A stretch of 64,000 bases of DNA. It comes from Aeromonas fluvialis (GTDB lineage: Bacteria > Pseudomonadota > Gammaproteobacteria > Enterobacterales > Aeromonadaceae). Shown here piece after piece: positions 1-8,653 of this stretch. Below the pieces are notes generated by a model that saw nothing but the letters and a program-made list of their open reading frames with translations, did no database searches and was not told where the DNA came from. Location: positions 1 to 64,000 of the forward strand of contig NZ_CDBO01000068.1 of assembly GCF_000819885.1 (NCBI RefSeq). The letters run 5' to 3'. Each line of letters begins with the position of its first letter. Within the stretch, counting starts at the first letter, position 1. Made by a program: the position numbers and the translations under genes.

Positions 1-67
1 CGAGCAGTAGCTTGGTGGCGTTTGTCTGCTGTCGATTGTTTACACAATCGCAGGCTGACGAAAAAGT

Positions 68-144
<77 letters not shown>

Positions 145-237
145 TCCGAATTTTCTCGAAGTGGCCGAGCAGTAGCCAGTTCGATTATTCCTTTTCCACC
201 AACCGGTTACACCGGTTTGACTGGTCAGGATCTCAGA

Positions 238-314
<77 letters not shown>

Positions 315-327
315 TCTGAGGTCGCCA

Positions 328-355
328 ATAATAGGCGCCAGCGCACAGATTGCAA
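328..355 (-). promoter_or_regulatory. Promoter for the tRNA-fMet genes
   Basis: Reading minus, TTGCAA (350-355) and TATTAT (328-333) are separated by 16 bases. A GC-rich discriminator (TGGCGACC) follows the -10, as is usual for stringently controlled stable-RNA promoters. The tRNA at 238-314 begins about 13 bases downstream. Confidence 0.7.
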
Positions 356-510
356 GTAAATATCTCAAAAAAAGTTTATTCGTAGATTAATCGGACAAAT
401 AGTGAGGTCATTAGCAGCATCATGCTGTTTTTTCAGGCAATCGAGTCCTTACCAAGCATCCGGCACTACACTCAACAAGCTGAACACTCCTCATTTTGGG
501 TAGGTACAAT

Positions 511-2574
511 ATGCGCATCTCCGCCGGTCACTGCCGTCAGTTGGGGGCCACACCCGACAGTAACGGCGTCAACTTCGCGATCTGGGCTCGTCTGGCCAGC
601 CGGGTCGAACTGCTGCTCTTCGCAAGCGCGGAAGATGCGACCCCCGAGGTGATCCCGCTCTCCCCGCGCCTCAACCGCACCGCCTATTACTGGCATATCC
701 ATGTGGAGGGGATCTCGGTCGGGCAGCGTTACGCCTATCGCATTCAAGGCCCGTGGCGCCCATATGGCGGCACCCGCTTCGATGCCGAGAAGGTGTTGCT
801 CGACCCTTACGGCCGCAGCATCGAGCTTGGCGCTAATTACGATCGATGGGCGGCGGCCCGTCCGGGCAGCAATCTGGCTTGCTGCGCCAAGAACAAGGTG
901 GTCGATACTCGCCACTACGACTGGGAAGGAGACAAACTGCCCGCACACTCCCTCTCCCGCTCGGTGATCTACGAGCTGCATCTGGGGGGCTTTACCAAGT
1001 CCCCGAGCTCCGGGGTCGATCCGGCGCTGCGTGGCACCTATCTCGGGCTGATTGAGAAGATCCCCTATCTGCAATGTCTCGGCGTCACCGCCGTCGAGCT
1101 GTTGCCGGTGTTCCAGTTCGATCCCCAGGATGCGCCAAAGGGACTCTCCAACTACTGGGGATACAGCCCCATGTCTTTTTTCGCCCCCCACGCCCAGTAC
1201 GCCTGCGGCGATGATCCGCTGACCGAATTTCGCGACATGGTCAAGGCGTTGCACAAGGCCAATATCGAGGTGATCCTGGACGTGGTTTACAACCACACTG
1301 CCGAGGGGGGCGATGATGGCCCCACCTTCTCGTTTCGCGGCATCGACAACGAGGCCTACTACATCCTCGACAACAACCAGAAGGACACCAACTATTCGGG
1401 CTGCGGCAACACCTTCAACGGCGCCCATCCGGTGGTGCTGCGGATGATCATGGACAGCCTCCACTTCTGGCGTCAGGAGATGCACGTCGATGGCTTTCGG
1501 TTTGATCTGGCCGCCATTCTGTCGCGGGACGAATCGGGTCAGCCGCAGGCCAATGCACCTACTTTACGCACCATAGATACCGACCCCAACATCGCCGACA
1601 TCAAGCTGATTGCCGAAGCCTGGGATGCGGGGGGCCTCTATCAGGTGGGGTCACTGGCCGGCGCCCGCTGGCGTGAGTGGAACGGGCAGTTCCGGGATGA
1701 TGTGCGCCGCTTCCTGCGCGGGGATGACAACAGCGTCACCGCTTTTGTCGAGCGACTCTGCGGCAGCCCCGACATCTACCACTATCACCACGCCGATCCC
1801 GAGAAGAGCATCAACTTCGTCACCTGCCACGACGGTTTTACCCTGTGGGACTGGGCCAGTTACAACAGCAAGCACAACGAGGCCAACGGGGAGGAGAACC
1901 GTGACGGCTGCGATCACAACTTCAGCTGGAACCACGGCCACGAAGGGGTAACGGAAGATCCCCAGATCAACGCTCTGCGGATGCGCCAGGCCAAAAACAT
2001 GATGGTAGCGACCCTGCTCTCGGTGGGATCCCCCATGCTGCTGATGGGGGATGAGCTGCTGCGCACCCAGCGGGGCAACAACAACGGTTACTGTCAGGAC
2101 AACGCCACCTGCTGGATGGATTGGCAGCCTACTCCCCGCAGCCAGGAGATGTTCCGCTTTATGAAGGAGCTGATCCAGTATCGCAAACACCTGTTCCAGC
2201 GCCCGGAAAAGGAGAGCATGCCGCTGTCGCTCACCGAGATCCTGCGCCACAGTGAGATCTGCTGGCACGGCGTCAATGCCATGCAGCCCGACTTCACTCC
2301 CCACTCCCATGCCATCGCCATGTCAGCGCTATCGAGCGAAACCAAGCTGGCACTCTATGTGCTGTTCAACGCCTACTGGGAGCCCCTCACCTTCAACCTG
2401 CCGAGCCCGCCCAAGGGGGTCGGCGGCTACTGGCGGCGGATCCTCGATACCGCCCTCCCATCGCCGCAGGATATCTGCACCTTCGGCATGCCACTGGAGG
2501 GATTGACCCGGGAGTATCTCGCCCAGCCGCGCAGTAGTTGCCTGTTTATCTGCGGGGCCGACGACTTCTATTGA
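511..2574 (+). CDS. glgX: Glycogen debranching enzyme GlgX (isoamylase-type GH13)
   Basis: A 687-residue alpha-1,6-glucosidase that removes the short branches left by glycogen phosphorylase in the cytoplasm. An N-terminal CBM48-like domain (about residues 12-100) precedes the GH13 barrel. All four conserved regions are visible: DVVYNH near 257, DGFRFD near 327 with the nucleophile Asp about 332, the acid Glu in LIAEAWD about 369, and CHDG with the transition-state Asp about 441. The length is close to E. coli GlgX (657). ATG 511 is preferred over the in-frame TTG 496 because homology begins right after it. It stands alone here, with no other glg gene beside it. Confidence 0.95.
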   Translation: MRISAGHCRQLGATPDSNGVNFAIWARLASRVELLLFASAEDATPEVIPLSPRLNRTAYYWHIHVEGISVGQRYAYRIQGPWRPYGGTRFDAEKVLLDPYGRSIELGANYDRWAAARPGSNLACCAKNKVVDTRHYDWEGDKLPAHSLSRSVIYELHLGGFTKSPSSGVDPALRGTYLGLIEKIPYLQCLGVTAVELLPVFQFDPQDAPKGLSNYWGYSPMSFFAPHAQYACGDDPLTEFRDMVKALHKANIEVILDVVYNHTAEGGDDGPTFSFRGIDNEAYYILDNNQKDTNYSGCGNTFNGAHPVVLRMIMDSLHFWRQEMHVDGFRFDLAAILSRDESGQPQANAPTLRTIDTDPNIADIKLIAEAWDAGGLYQVGSLAGARWREWNGQFRDDVRRFLRGDDNSVTAFVERLCGSPDIYHYHHADPEKSINFVTCHDGFTLWDWASYNSKHNEANGEENRDGCDHNFSWNHGHEGVTEDPQINALRMRQAKNMMVATLLSVGSPMLLMGDELLRTQRGNNNGYCQDNATCWMDWQPTPRSQEMFRFMKELIQYRKHLFQRPEKESMPLSLTEILRHSEICWHGVNAMQPDFTPHSHAIAMSALSSETKLALYVLFNAYWEPLTFNLPSPPKGVGGYWRRILDTALPSPQDICTFGMPLEGLTREYLAQPRSSCLFICGADDFY

Positions 2575-2638
2575 TCGATAACTGCTGATTGATAGCAGTG
2601 AATTGATAGATGCGATACCTGCAAGCCAGATATGCAAA

Positions 2639-2662
2639 AGCCCCGAGTGTTGGCTCGGGGCT
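2639..2662. terminator. Convergent terminator after glgX
   Basis: A perfect 9-bp stem (AGCCCCGAG / CTCGGGGCT) with a six-base loop, flanked by A-rich sequence on the left and CTCTTTT on the right, so it can stop transcription from both sides. It lies between glgX and the convergent membrane-protein gene. A smaller inverted repeat (ACTGCT/AGCAGT) is at 2581-2599. Confidence 0.75.
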
Positions 2663-2682
2663 TGCTCTTTTCAGCAAGAGGC

Positions 2683-3402
2683 TCAGACCAGCTGATAGAG
2701 CGCGCTGGTCGCTGCGATCTGGGCGATCAGCAGGCCACACAGAGAAGTGGAAACCACCACTGGCGCGGTATCACGCTGCAGATAGAGCGGGCTGAACCAG
2801 AGCAGCAGAGAGGCCACCAGCAGCGCTGCCTGGGTCACCACCGCCGGGATCAGGGCATCGAGATTGGCCTCACCCCCTTGCCAGCCCACCAGCACTGCCA
2901 ACCAGACAAGGCTGGCCATCGCCCCCACCAGACCGGCCAGCGGCAACAGGGTGTTGAATGCCTTGAGACGATGACGGGCCCGCAGCAGCATCAGGTGGGC
3001 AAAGGCCGCCCCCAACATCGCCATCTGCAGCAAACCGCTCACCCAGCCCTGCAGTTGCAGCAGCCCGAAGCCATAAACAGCGAGTGGCAACGCCGGTAGC
3101 CAGAGCAGTGTCGAGGGGACTGAACGCTTGCCCTCCAGCCGTGACTGGGCCAGCGACAAGCCGACCCCGAGCAGCAGGGCGGCACCACCACTCCAGATGA
3201 GCCAGCTGGCCGCCTTGGCCTCGACCGCCAGCATCAGAGAGAGGGCGGTAATGACCCAGATGGAAAAGAGCTGCTGAGTGATGCGCGAGCGCTGGCCGGG
3301 GCAGATATCACCGCGCCACAGCACGATACCGAGGGCAATGAGGGCGCCAAGCGCCATCAAGCCGGTAAGGGGAAAGAGCCAAAAAGGGAGTTGGACGAAC
3401 AC
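2683..3402 (-). CDS. Multi-spanning membrane protein, function unknown
   Basis: About 239 residues made almost entirely of hydrophobic helices (roughly seven predicted spans). I do not recognise a family or any catalytic motif. The start is placed at GTG 3402, which has GGAGG four bases upstream (3407-3411) and begins the first membrane helix. An in-frame TTG at 3513 would add 37 residues but has no ribosome binding site. It lies downstream of the OLD-family gene on the same strand, separated by about 200 bases containing a hairpin, so co-transcription is possible. Low similarity to anything I can name keeps the call at membrane protein. Confidence 0.7.
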   Translation of the reverse strand: MFVQLPFWLFPLTGLMALGALIALGIVLWRGDICPGQRSRITQQLFSIWVITALSLMLAVEAKAASWLIWSGGAALLLGVGLSLAQSRLEGKRSVPSTLLWLPALPLAVYGFGLLQLQGWVSGLLQMAMLGAAFAHLMLLRARHRLKAFNTLLPLAGLVGAMASLVWLAVLVGWQGGEANLDALIPAVVTQAALLVASLLLWFSPLYLQRDTAPVVVSTSLCGLLIAQIAATSALYQLV

Positions 3403-3530
3403 GACGCCTCCAGCAGTAAAGATTCGAGGTGCGCCACCGAGGCGCCAGAGAGGGGCGAGTATACCCAAACCGAGGGCTATCCCCAATCGCGACAAACAAT
3501 CGTGGGCAAACAATCCGGGGCAATTTGTCG

Positions 3531-3564
3531 CCAGCAGGGCCCACCTTGAAGAGCGCCCTGCTGG
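3531..3564 (-). terminator. Stem-loop between OLD-family gene and membrane-protein gene
   Basis: A perfect 10-bp inverted repeat (CCAGCAGGGC / GCCCTGCTGG) with a 14-base loop lies 37 bases beyond the stop of the OLD-family gene. No clear T-tract follows on either strand, so it may be a weak terminator or an RNA-processing hairpin. Confidence 0.35.
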
Positions 3565-3600
3565 CAGCCATGCCCATAGTGACGGGATGCGGCGCTGGCT

Positions 3601-5238
3601 TTAGCCCTGACCACGGGCCAGCGCCACCACCCGGGCAAACATCTGGCGGATCACCGGCGGAATATGCTCGGCGCCGAGCCGCTCCGCCTCTTCCACCACC
3701 GCCAGCGCCATTCCCGGCTTGCTGCGGTGATGAATCGCCTTGTTGATGATGTGACTGGCACTCCACATGGTGCGCCCACCCACCCCGGCCTCGCGGCGAA
3801 ACACGGCTTCAAAACCGTTGTGATAGAGGTAGTGCTCGATGTCGGCGGCCGGGAGCTGGGTCAATCGGTCCCGCTCCCGCTCTCCCTTGAGCTGGCCCCG
3901 GGCCGAGGTGGCATACTTGAGCCCCGCCTCGTCGCCATCAGTCAGCAGGTGCCATTCGATACCAAAATCACGTGCCACCTTGATCAGCGGCGACTGGCCA
4001 CACTGGGCAAACTCGATGATCCGCACCCCTTCGGCCCGTAAACTGTAACCGCAGATCTGCGCCAGCTCGGAGAGCAGCCAGATCTCGGTCTCCCCCTCCA
4101 CCAGCAGCCAGCAACGGGCAAACAGCGACATGGGGCGGTTGATCCGCACATGGAAGGCGATCTTGCGCAGATCGTCGCTACTGTAGCGCTCGCCGCCCAG
4201 CTGGTGACAGAGGATATCCTGCTGACGGCGCACCAGCCGCCGCACCTGATTGAGCGGCAGGGAAGAGAGCAGATCCCCCGAGTTGGTGGTGAGCAGCTTC
4301 TGGCCCGGCAGTTGTTCCAGCAGCCCCCACGCCAGCGCCAGCATGGTCGGGTGCAGTCGGCTCTCCGGGTCCTCCAGGATCATGATGGGGCGGGCCCCCT
4401 CCTCCAGCTCGCGGTTGCCCCGCGCCTGCAGCAGGGTAGCCGCCATCCCCGCCATCGCCAGTTGCAGCGCACGATTATCGGCGCGGCGCAGCAGGGTATG
4501 CAGGTTGCCAGGATTGCGCAATGTCATGGGGCGATTGATGATGTCGCGCTGACTGCGCGGTTTGTTCTTGATGGGGGCCAGGGCGTTGAAATAGTGATCC
4601 ATCAGCTGGCGCACCGCCTGCAACGCCTCCTTGAGCTCCGGCTCGCCGATGCGCTGGGGTTCATCGATCAACTTGTTGGCCAGCTCGCTAAGGCGGTGTT
4701 CGGAGAGATCTCCCCACTGCAGGGTCTCCACCCCGTTGCGGGCACTGCGGGCATCCCGCAGCCGGAACACCGGGTTCATGGTGATAAGCAAGCAGACCAG
4801 CTCGTGGGCATTGGCGATGGGCAGGCTCTTGCCTACCCCGTCGAGAAAGTCGTGAATGGTCAGCACAGAGCCATCCGCCTGCAGCTCGGCGCTCGCGCGA
4901 TAGTGAATGCGGTGGAATTTGTCTTTGTGCAGCACCCAGGAGGGGCAAAGACGGGCCAGCCGACGGGAGTGCTGACACATCTGGGGTCTGTGCTCACTGA
5001 AGGTGAGCACCAGTTGCAAGTGGCGCGCCGGGGCCAATTCGGGATCTTCCGGTTGGTGAAAATCCTCGGCGGTGAACTGATAGGGCTCGGCATCCTGCCC
5101 CAGCAGACACCAGAGGGCGCGCAGCAGGCTCGATTTACCCCAGGTGTTCTCGCCGATCAGCACCGTGGTCTGATCCAGCCCGAGCGACAGGCGATTTATA
5201 CCGCGAAAACCTTTGACTTCAATACGTTCCAGAAACAT
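3601..5238 (-). CDS. OLD-family ATP-dependent endonuclease (YbjD/DUF2813-like)
   Basis: A 545-residue protein with an SMC/RecF-type ATPase head and a C-terminal Toprim nuclease domain. The Walker A motif GENTWGKSS sits at about residues 29-37, and the ABC-like IMILEDPESRLHP follows near 290. The Toprim acidic motifs LLVEGETE (about 377) and LLTDGDEAG (about 432) are present. Size and layout match E. coli YbjD (552 residues) rather than Gabija GajA, and no UvrD-like helicase gene is adjacent. Proteins of this family cut DNA with metal ions; the cellular role of YbjD is not established. Downstream is an unknown membrane protein on the same strand. Confidence 0.85.
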   Translation of the reverse strand: MFLERIEVKGFRGINRLSLGLDQTTVLIGENTWGKSSLLRALWCLLGQDAEPYQFTAEDFHQPEDPELAPARHLQLVLTFSEHRPQMCQHSRRLARLCPSWVLHKDKFHRIHYRASAELQADGSVLTIHDFLDGVGKSLPIANAHELVCLLITMNPVFRLRDARSARNGVETLQWGDLSEHRLSELANKLIDEPQRIGEPELKEALQAVRQLMDHYFNALAPIKNKPRSQRDIINRPMTLRNPGNLHTLLRRADNRALQLAMAGMAATLLQARGNRELEEGARPIMILEDPESRLHPTMLALAWGLLEQLPGQKLLTTNSGDLLSSLPLNQVRRLVRRQQDILCHQLGGERYSSDDLRKIAFHVRINRPMSLFARCWLLVEGETEIWLLSELAQICGYSLRAEGVRIIEFAQCGQSPLIKVARDFGIEWHLLTDGDEAGLKYATSARGQLKGERERDRLTQLPAADIEHYLYHNGFEAVFRREAGVGGRTMWSASHIINKAIHHRSKPGMALAVVEEAERLGAEHIPPVIRQMFARVVALARGQG

Positions 5239-5315
5239 CCTGCCATGTCCACATCATTGTGATGGGGCAATAGTGGCAAAGTTACCGGAAAAATCCTATC
5301 GCAGGCGGGGCTTTT

Positions 5316-5438
5316 TCAACGTGAACTGTGAGGCACTGCAGGTTCGGGAGGGGTAACGACAGCGGTGCGATCTTGCGGGGCATTCCAGTGGCTGAACCAG
5401 AGGTGACGGGTACGAATTTGACGTTTGCGATAATTCAA
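5316..5438 (-). CDS. Candidate 40-residue basic small protein
   Basis: A short open frame starts at TTG 5438 with AAAGGA centred about 10 bases upstream (TCCTT at 5446-5450 on the plus strand, seven-base spacing) and ends at TGA 5316-5318. The predicted peptide is rich in Arg/His/Trp at the N-terminus (NYRKRQIRTRHLWFSHW) and Pro-rich at the C-terminus. There is no homologue I recognise. The good ribosome binding site and the otherwise unexplained 590-base gap are the only support. Confidence 0.3.
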   Translation of the reverse strand: MNYRKRQIRTRHLWFSHWNAPQDRTAVVTPPEPAVPHSSR

Positions 5439-5500
5439 TGGGCATTCCTTTCAATGGATAAGTGGTAGAGGATACTCCTCTTTTGCCCAAAGTCTCAGGG

Positions 5501-5713
5501 CTATCTGTTACGGGAAGATGACAATTGCGCCCGCCATTGCCCCGGCGTCAAACCAAACGCTTCGCAAAAACGATTGCCGAAATGGGCCTGGGAAGAGAAG
5601 CCACACTGACTGGCGATGCTGGCTACCCGATAACGGTCTTGGTCGTGAGGCCGGGACGTGAACGTGAGCGGGTGATCAGCCTGATCGGTAATCTGGTGAT
5701 CTTCGCACCGCCC
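5501..5713 (-). pseudogene. Remnant of an AraC-family regulator (C-terminal HTH only)
   Basis: The minus-strand frame that ends at TAG 5501-5503 encodes RYRVASIASQCGFSSQAHF, then NRFCEAFGLTPGQWR. This is the second helix-turn-helix and closing helix of an AraC/XylS DNA-binding domain (compare IAxxxGFxSxSHFxRxFKxxxGxTPxxYR). The frame is closed by TAA at 5714-5716, and no N-terminal or first HTH part is found upstream. The sequence beyond the fragment does not continue an AraC protein in any frame. I read it as a decayed gene end left beside the LysR gene. Confidence 0.65.
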
Positions 5714-5827
5714 TTAAGCGAGTGGCGCATTCGCCCGACCAAGGCAGCAAACGACCCTTGCTCCTGAGCCAGTCAGCCCCTAAGGTAGCGCCATTCGATA
5801 GGCATGATGGCGACACGAGAGGGCGAG

Positions 5828-6694
5828 ATGTTACTGGAAGGGCTGGAGACGCTGAGCCTGCTGGCGAGCGAAGGGACCATGGCCAAAGTGGCCAGTCGCC
5901 TCTATATCAGCCAGTCGGCGGTGAGCAAGCGGATTGCCCAGCTGGAGCAGCGCCTCGGCAAGAAGCTGATCGAGCCGGATGGGCGCCAGATCCGCCTCAC
6001 CCCGCAGGCAAAGGAGCTGCTTGAGCGAGTGGCCCCGAGTCTGGCCGAGATGAAGGGGGTGCTGGCCGATAGCCAGGATCTGGCGGATCAGAGTCCCCTC
6101 CCCATCGCCTGCTCCGAAACCCTGCTGGCGGGCTACCTCGCCCACTTTATGCGCGGCTATCTGGAGCGCGATCCCCACCTTGCCCTCTCTACCCACCACA
6201 CCCCGGTCATTCTGGCGCGGGTGCGCAGCGGTGATGCCCTGCTCGGCATCTGCGCCGGTCGGCTCCCACCCGGCCATGGCCTCGGCGCCGATCTGCTGCT
6301 TGAGGAGCCCTTTTATCTGGTGGGCGAAACGCAGCAGAGCCTGCCACCAGCCAGCGCAGAAAGCAGGCGCAAGATCCTCACCATGGATCTGGAGAACCCC
6401 TCCAACCGCTACCTACGCGAACCGCTGGCAGATATGGGATTGGAGCCCACCATGGAGCTCGACTCCTATCTGGCGCTCATCGAGCTGGCCAAGGCAGGCA
6501 TTGGCCCGGTGCTGCTCCCCGCTGGCCTGTTGGGGCAGGTGGGAGAACAGGGGAAGATGGCCCGCCCACTGCCCGGACTGGGCCGCCCCCTGCATCTGGT
6601 CTATCGGCCAAACAGCCTAAAGCGCGAGCGCATTGCCCGGCTGGTCAGCGCCCTGCACCAACACTTTCGCCACTGCAGCGACACGCCGAGCTAA
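5828..6694 (+). CDS. LysR-family transcriptional regulator
   Basis: A 288-residue LysR regulator. The winged helix-turn-helix is at about residues 16-40 (TMAKVASRLYISQSAVSKRI), followed by the linker helix and a periplasmic-binding-like effector domain (about 90-285). ATG 5828 is chosen because GAGGG lies a few bases upstream and the protein then starts as LysR proteins usually do; ATG 5804/5807 would add 7-8 residues. It converges on a TSUP-family transporter and faces an AraC remnant on its other side. The target is unknown; LysR proteins often regulate a divergent neighbour, but here that neighbour is a pseudogene. Confidence 0.88.
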   Translation: MLLEGLETLSLLASEGTMAKVASRLYISQSAVSKRIAQLEQRLGKKLIEPDGRQIRLTPQAKELLERVAPSLAEMKGVLADSQDLADQSPLPIACSETLLAGYLAHFMRGYLERDPHLALSTHHTPVILARVRSGDALLGICAGRLPPGHGLGADLLLEEPFYLVGETQQSLPPASAESRRKILTMDLENPSNRYLREPLADMGLEPTMELDSYLALIELAKAGIGPVLLPAGLLGQVGEQGKMARPLPGLGRPLHLVYRPNSLKRERIARLVSALHQHFRHCSDTPS

Positions 6695-6717
6695 CTGCTC
6701 AACCCAGTAGATGTGAC

Positions 6718-6739
6718 AACGGGGCCCGAGGGCCCCGTT
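6718..6739. terminator. Convergent hairpin after the LysR gene
   Basis: AACGGGGCC / GGCCCCGTT, a 9-bp stem with a four-base loop, lies between the ends of the LysR gene and the convergent TSUP gene. The T-tract is poor, so efficiency is uncertain. Confidence 0.5.
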
Positions 6740-6770
6740 AACAATTGCGATGCGGCAAGCAAGGCGCACA

Positions 6771-7547
6771 TCAGATCCAGGCAAACAGCTCCGGATACTG
6801 GCTCCACACCAGCTTGGCAGACATCAGCAAGGAGACGGTCACCAGCAGCGGCTTGATCAGCTTCACCCCTTTTTTCAGCACCATTTTGGAGCCAAAACGA
6901 GCGCCGATAAACTGCCCCAACGCCATGCAAAAACCGACGCTCCACACCACCTTGCCACCGAGCGCAAAGAACAGCAGGGAGGCGATATTCGAGGTGAAGT
7001 TGAGCAGCTTGGTGTGAGCGGTAGCACGCGCCATACCAAAGCCCGCCAGCGCCACGAAACCGATGGCGAAAAACGAACCTGTGCCCGGCCCGAAGAAGCC
7101 ATCATAGAAGCCGACACCGCCCCCCACCAGCAACGCAAACAGCATGGGGGTCAGGCGGCGGGAGCTCTCGGCATCGCTCACCCGCGGCGAGAAGTAGAAG
7201 TAACAGGCAAACGCCATTAGCAGAAAGGGAAGCAGACGCGCGAGAATGGCGGCGTCTATGGTCTGCACCGCCAGCGTGCCGATGGCAGCACCGATAAAGG
7301 TGCAGATGACCGCAGGCCAGATCATGGCCCACTCCAGCAGCCCCTTGCGGGCATAGAACCAGGTGGCGGAGAAGGAGCCAAAACTGCTCTGCAGCTTGTT
7401 GGTACCGAGTACCAGCGCGGGCGGCATGCCGGTGGCAAGCAGGGCGGGCACCGTCAGCAGGCCACCACCGCCAGCGATGGCATCGATAAAGCCGGCGACA
7501 AGCGCCACACCGAACAGGGCAAACAGGGTAACCAGTTCCAATTCCAT
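6771..7547 (-). CDS. TSUP (TauE/SafE) family membrane transporter, YfcA-like
   Basis: A 258-residue inner-membrane protein with the two-fold TSUP repeat. The first repeat contains GFIDAIAGGGG near residue 20 and LGTNKLQ near 49; the second contains GFYDGFFGPGTGS near 145 and HTKLLN near 178. Length and motifs match E. coli YfcA (269 residues). Family members move sulfite, sulfoacetate or other organic anions out of or into the cell; the substrate here is not indicated. ATG 7547 has a GAGGT sequence nearby. A hairpin lies in the leader at 7568-7592. Confidence 0.88.
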   Translation of the reverse strand: MELELVTLFALFGVALVAGFIDAIAGGGGLLTVPALLATGMPPALVLGTNKLQSSFGSFSATWFYARKGLLEWAMIWPAVICTFIGAAIGTLAVQTIDAAILARLLPFLLMAFACYFYFSPRVSDAESSRRLTPMLFALLVGGGVGFYDGFFGPGTGSFFAIGFVALAGFGMARATAHTKLLNFTSNIASLLFFALGGKVVWSVGFCMALGQFIGARFGSKMVLKKGVKLIKPLLVTVSLLMSAKLVWSQYPELFAWI

Positions 7548-7567
7548 CCATAGACCTCACGAGAGTG

Positions 7568-7592
7568 GGTTGCCCGGAGGGGCCGGGCAACC
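7568..7592 (-). promoter_or_regulatory. Leader stem-loop before the TSUP gene
   Basis: A 10-bp perfect inverted repeat (GGTTGCCCGG / CCGGGCAACC) with a five-base loop lies 20 bases upstream of the TSUP start codon. It has no T-tract. The function is unknown; it could influence translation or be an operator. Confidence 0.35.
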
Positions 7593-7739
7593 GGAGATAA
7601 TACAAGGGGGGTTGTGCAAGGGCTGCACAGGCTGTCCGCTATCCTAGCGGGCCACTGTCGATGAATCTAACGAAACACTGGCAGTCAATTAATTCCTGAT
7701 TTTCATTAATTTGAGCTGCCGCGCCCCTCAGAGGGCCCG

Positions 7740-8495
7740 TTAGCAAGCCGGTGAAGCGACGTTCGCTTCCTTGATGGCCGCCAGCACCTCACAGAGATGA
7801 TCCTCGTCGGCTCCGGGGAAACGGCTGACCCGACCGGCCATGTAGCGGCTGCTGAACAGATTGAACCAGTGCTGCAGTGCCTGCCCCGCCTTGAGCTCCC
7901 CCGCCACTTCCAGCACACAGGCCGCCACCTCCGCGGTGCAGAGGTGCTCATCGCAGTTGGCGACCCGCATGCCGTAGGTGGAGAGCGCATCGGGTTTGAT
8001 GGCGAGCACCGGAAAGCCGTCCAGATAGGGGCTCTTGTTGAACATCTTGCGCGCCTCCGGCCAGGTGCCGTCGAGCAAGATAAAGAGCGGCTTTTTGCCG
8101 GGTGCCAGCGTCACCTCGCCGGTCAGGCGGGCAGGCTCCTTCTCGCAGGCGGGAAATACCACATAGGGCTGCCAGGCAGGATCGGCCAGCAGGGCCAGCA
8201 ACTCGGGATGGGGCTCGGTGCGCGACCAGAGAAATGCCCAGGTGGTGTCCGGCAGCACGTCGGCGATGAGGCGGCCGGTGTTGGAGGGTTTCATCGGCTC
8301 GCTGTCGTACATCAGCAGGCAGAAACCGGCCTCTGCTTTGAGCTCGGGGCGCCACTCGCAGGCACACCAATCCTCGCGCAGCTGACAGGCCGGACAACGG
8401 GCCAGGGTGCCGCCACGGGCAAGAAACGGTCGGGTAGAGATACTCTTGCGCCAGGCCCGCAGGCGGTTGACGGCGTGATCAGGAACAGGCTTCAT
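7740..8495 (-). CDS. tapT: tRNA-uridine aminocarboxypropyltransferase TapT (YfiP, DTW domain)
   Basis: A 251-residue DTW-domain protein that transfers the 3-amino-3-carboxypropyl group of S-adenosylmethionine to uridine 47 of several tRNAs (acp3U47). The family motif DGTW is at residues 142-145 (LLDGTWPEARKM). An N-terminal zinc-type cysteine group CPACQLREDWCAC covers residues 34-46. Length and motifs agree with E. coli YfiP. It is a single gene facing the same way as the ROK regulator upstream, with about 160 bases between them. The start at ATG 8495 lacks a strong ribosome binding site. Confidence 0.9.
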   Translation of the reverse strand: MKPVPDHAVNRLRAWRKSISTRPFLARGGTLARCPACQLREDWCACEWRPELKAEAGFCLLMYDSEPMKPSNTGRLIADVLPDTTWAFLWSRTEPHPELLALLADPAWQPYVVFPACEKEPARLTGEVTLAPGKKPLFILLDGTWPEARKMFNKSPYLDGFPVLAIKPDALSTYGMRVANCDEHLCTAEVAACVLEVAGELKAGQALQHWFNLFSSRYMAGRVSRFPGADEDHLCEVLAAIKEANVASPAC

Positions 8496-8653
8496 CTAGG
8501 TTCACTACTGGAGTCAAAACAGCAAGGGCACAAACATGTCAGGGCACCCAAAGGAGCCTGCTAACAAGGGTAGCGCCAGAAAAGGGCAGGATTGTAACCA
8601 GTTACGGGCAGGTGGAACAGCAATCTGTGCCCTGTCACCCCGAACAACCGACC

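Noticed and set aside
472-1485. 337-codon minus-strand frame opposite glgX
   Set aside because: Antisense to a GH13 enzyme with all catalytic motifs; no domain of its own.
3601-5238. Gabija-type defence system
   Set aside because: The OLD-like protein resembles YbjD in size and no UvrD/GajB-like helicase gene is next to it.
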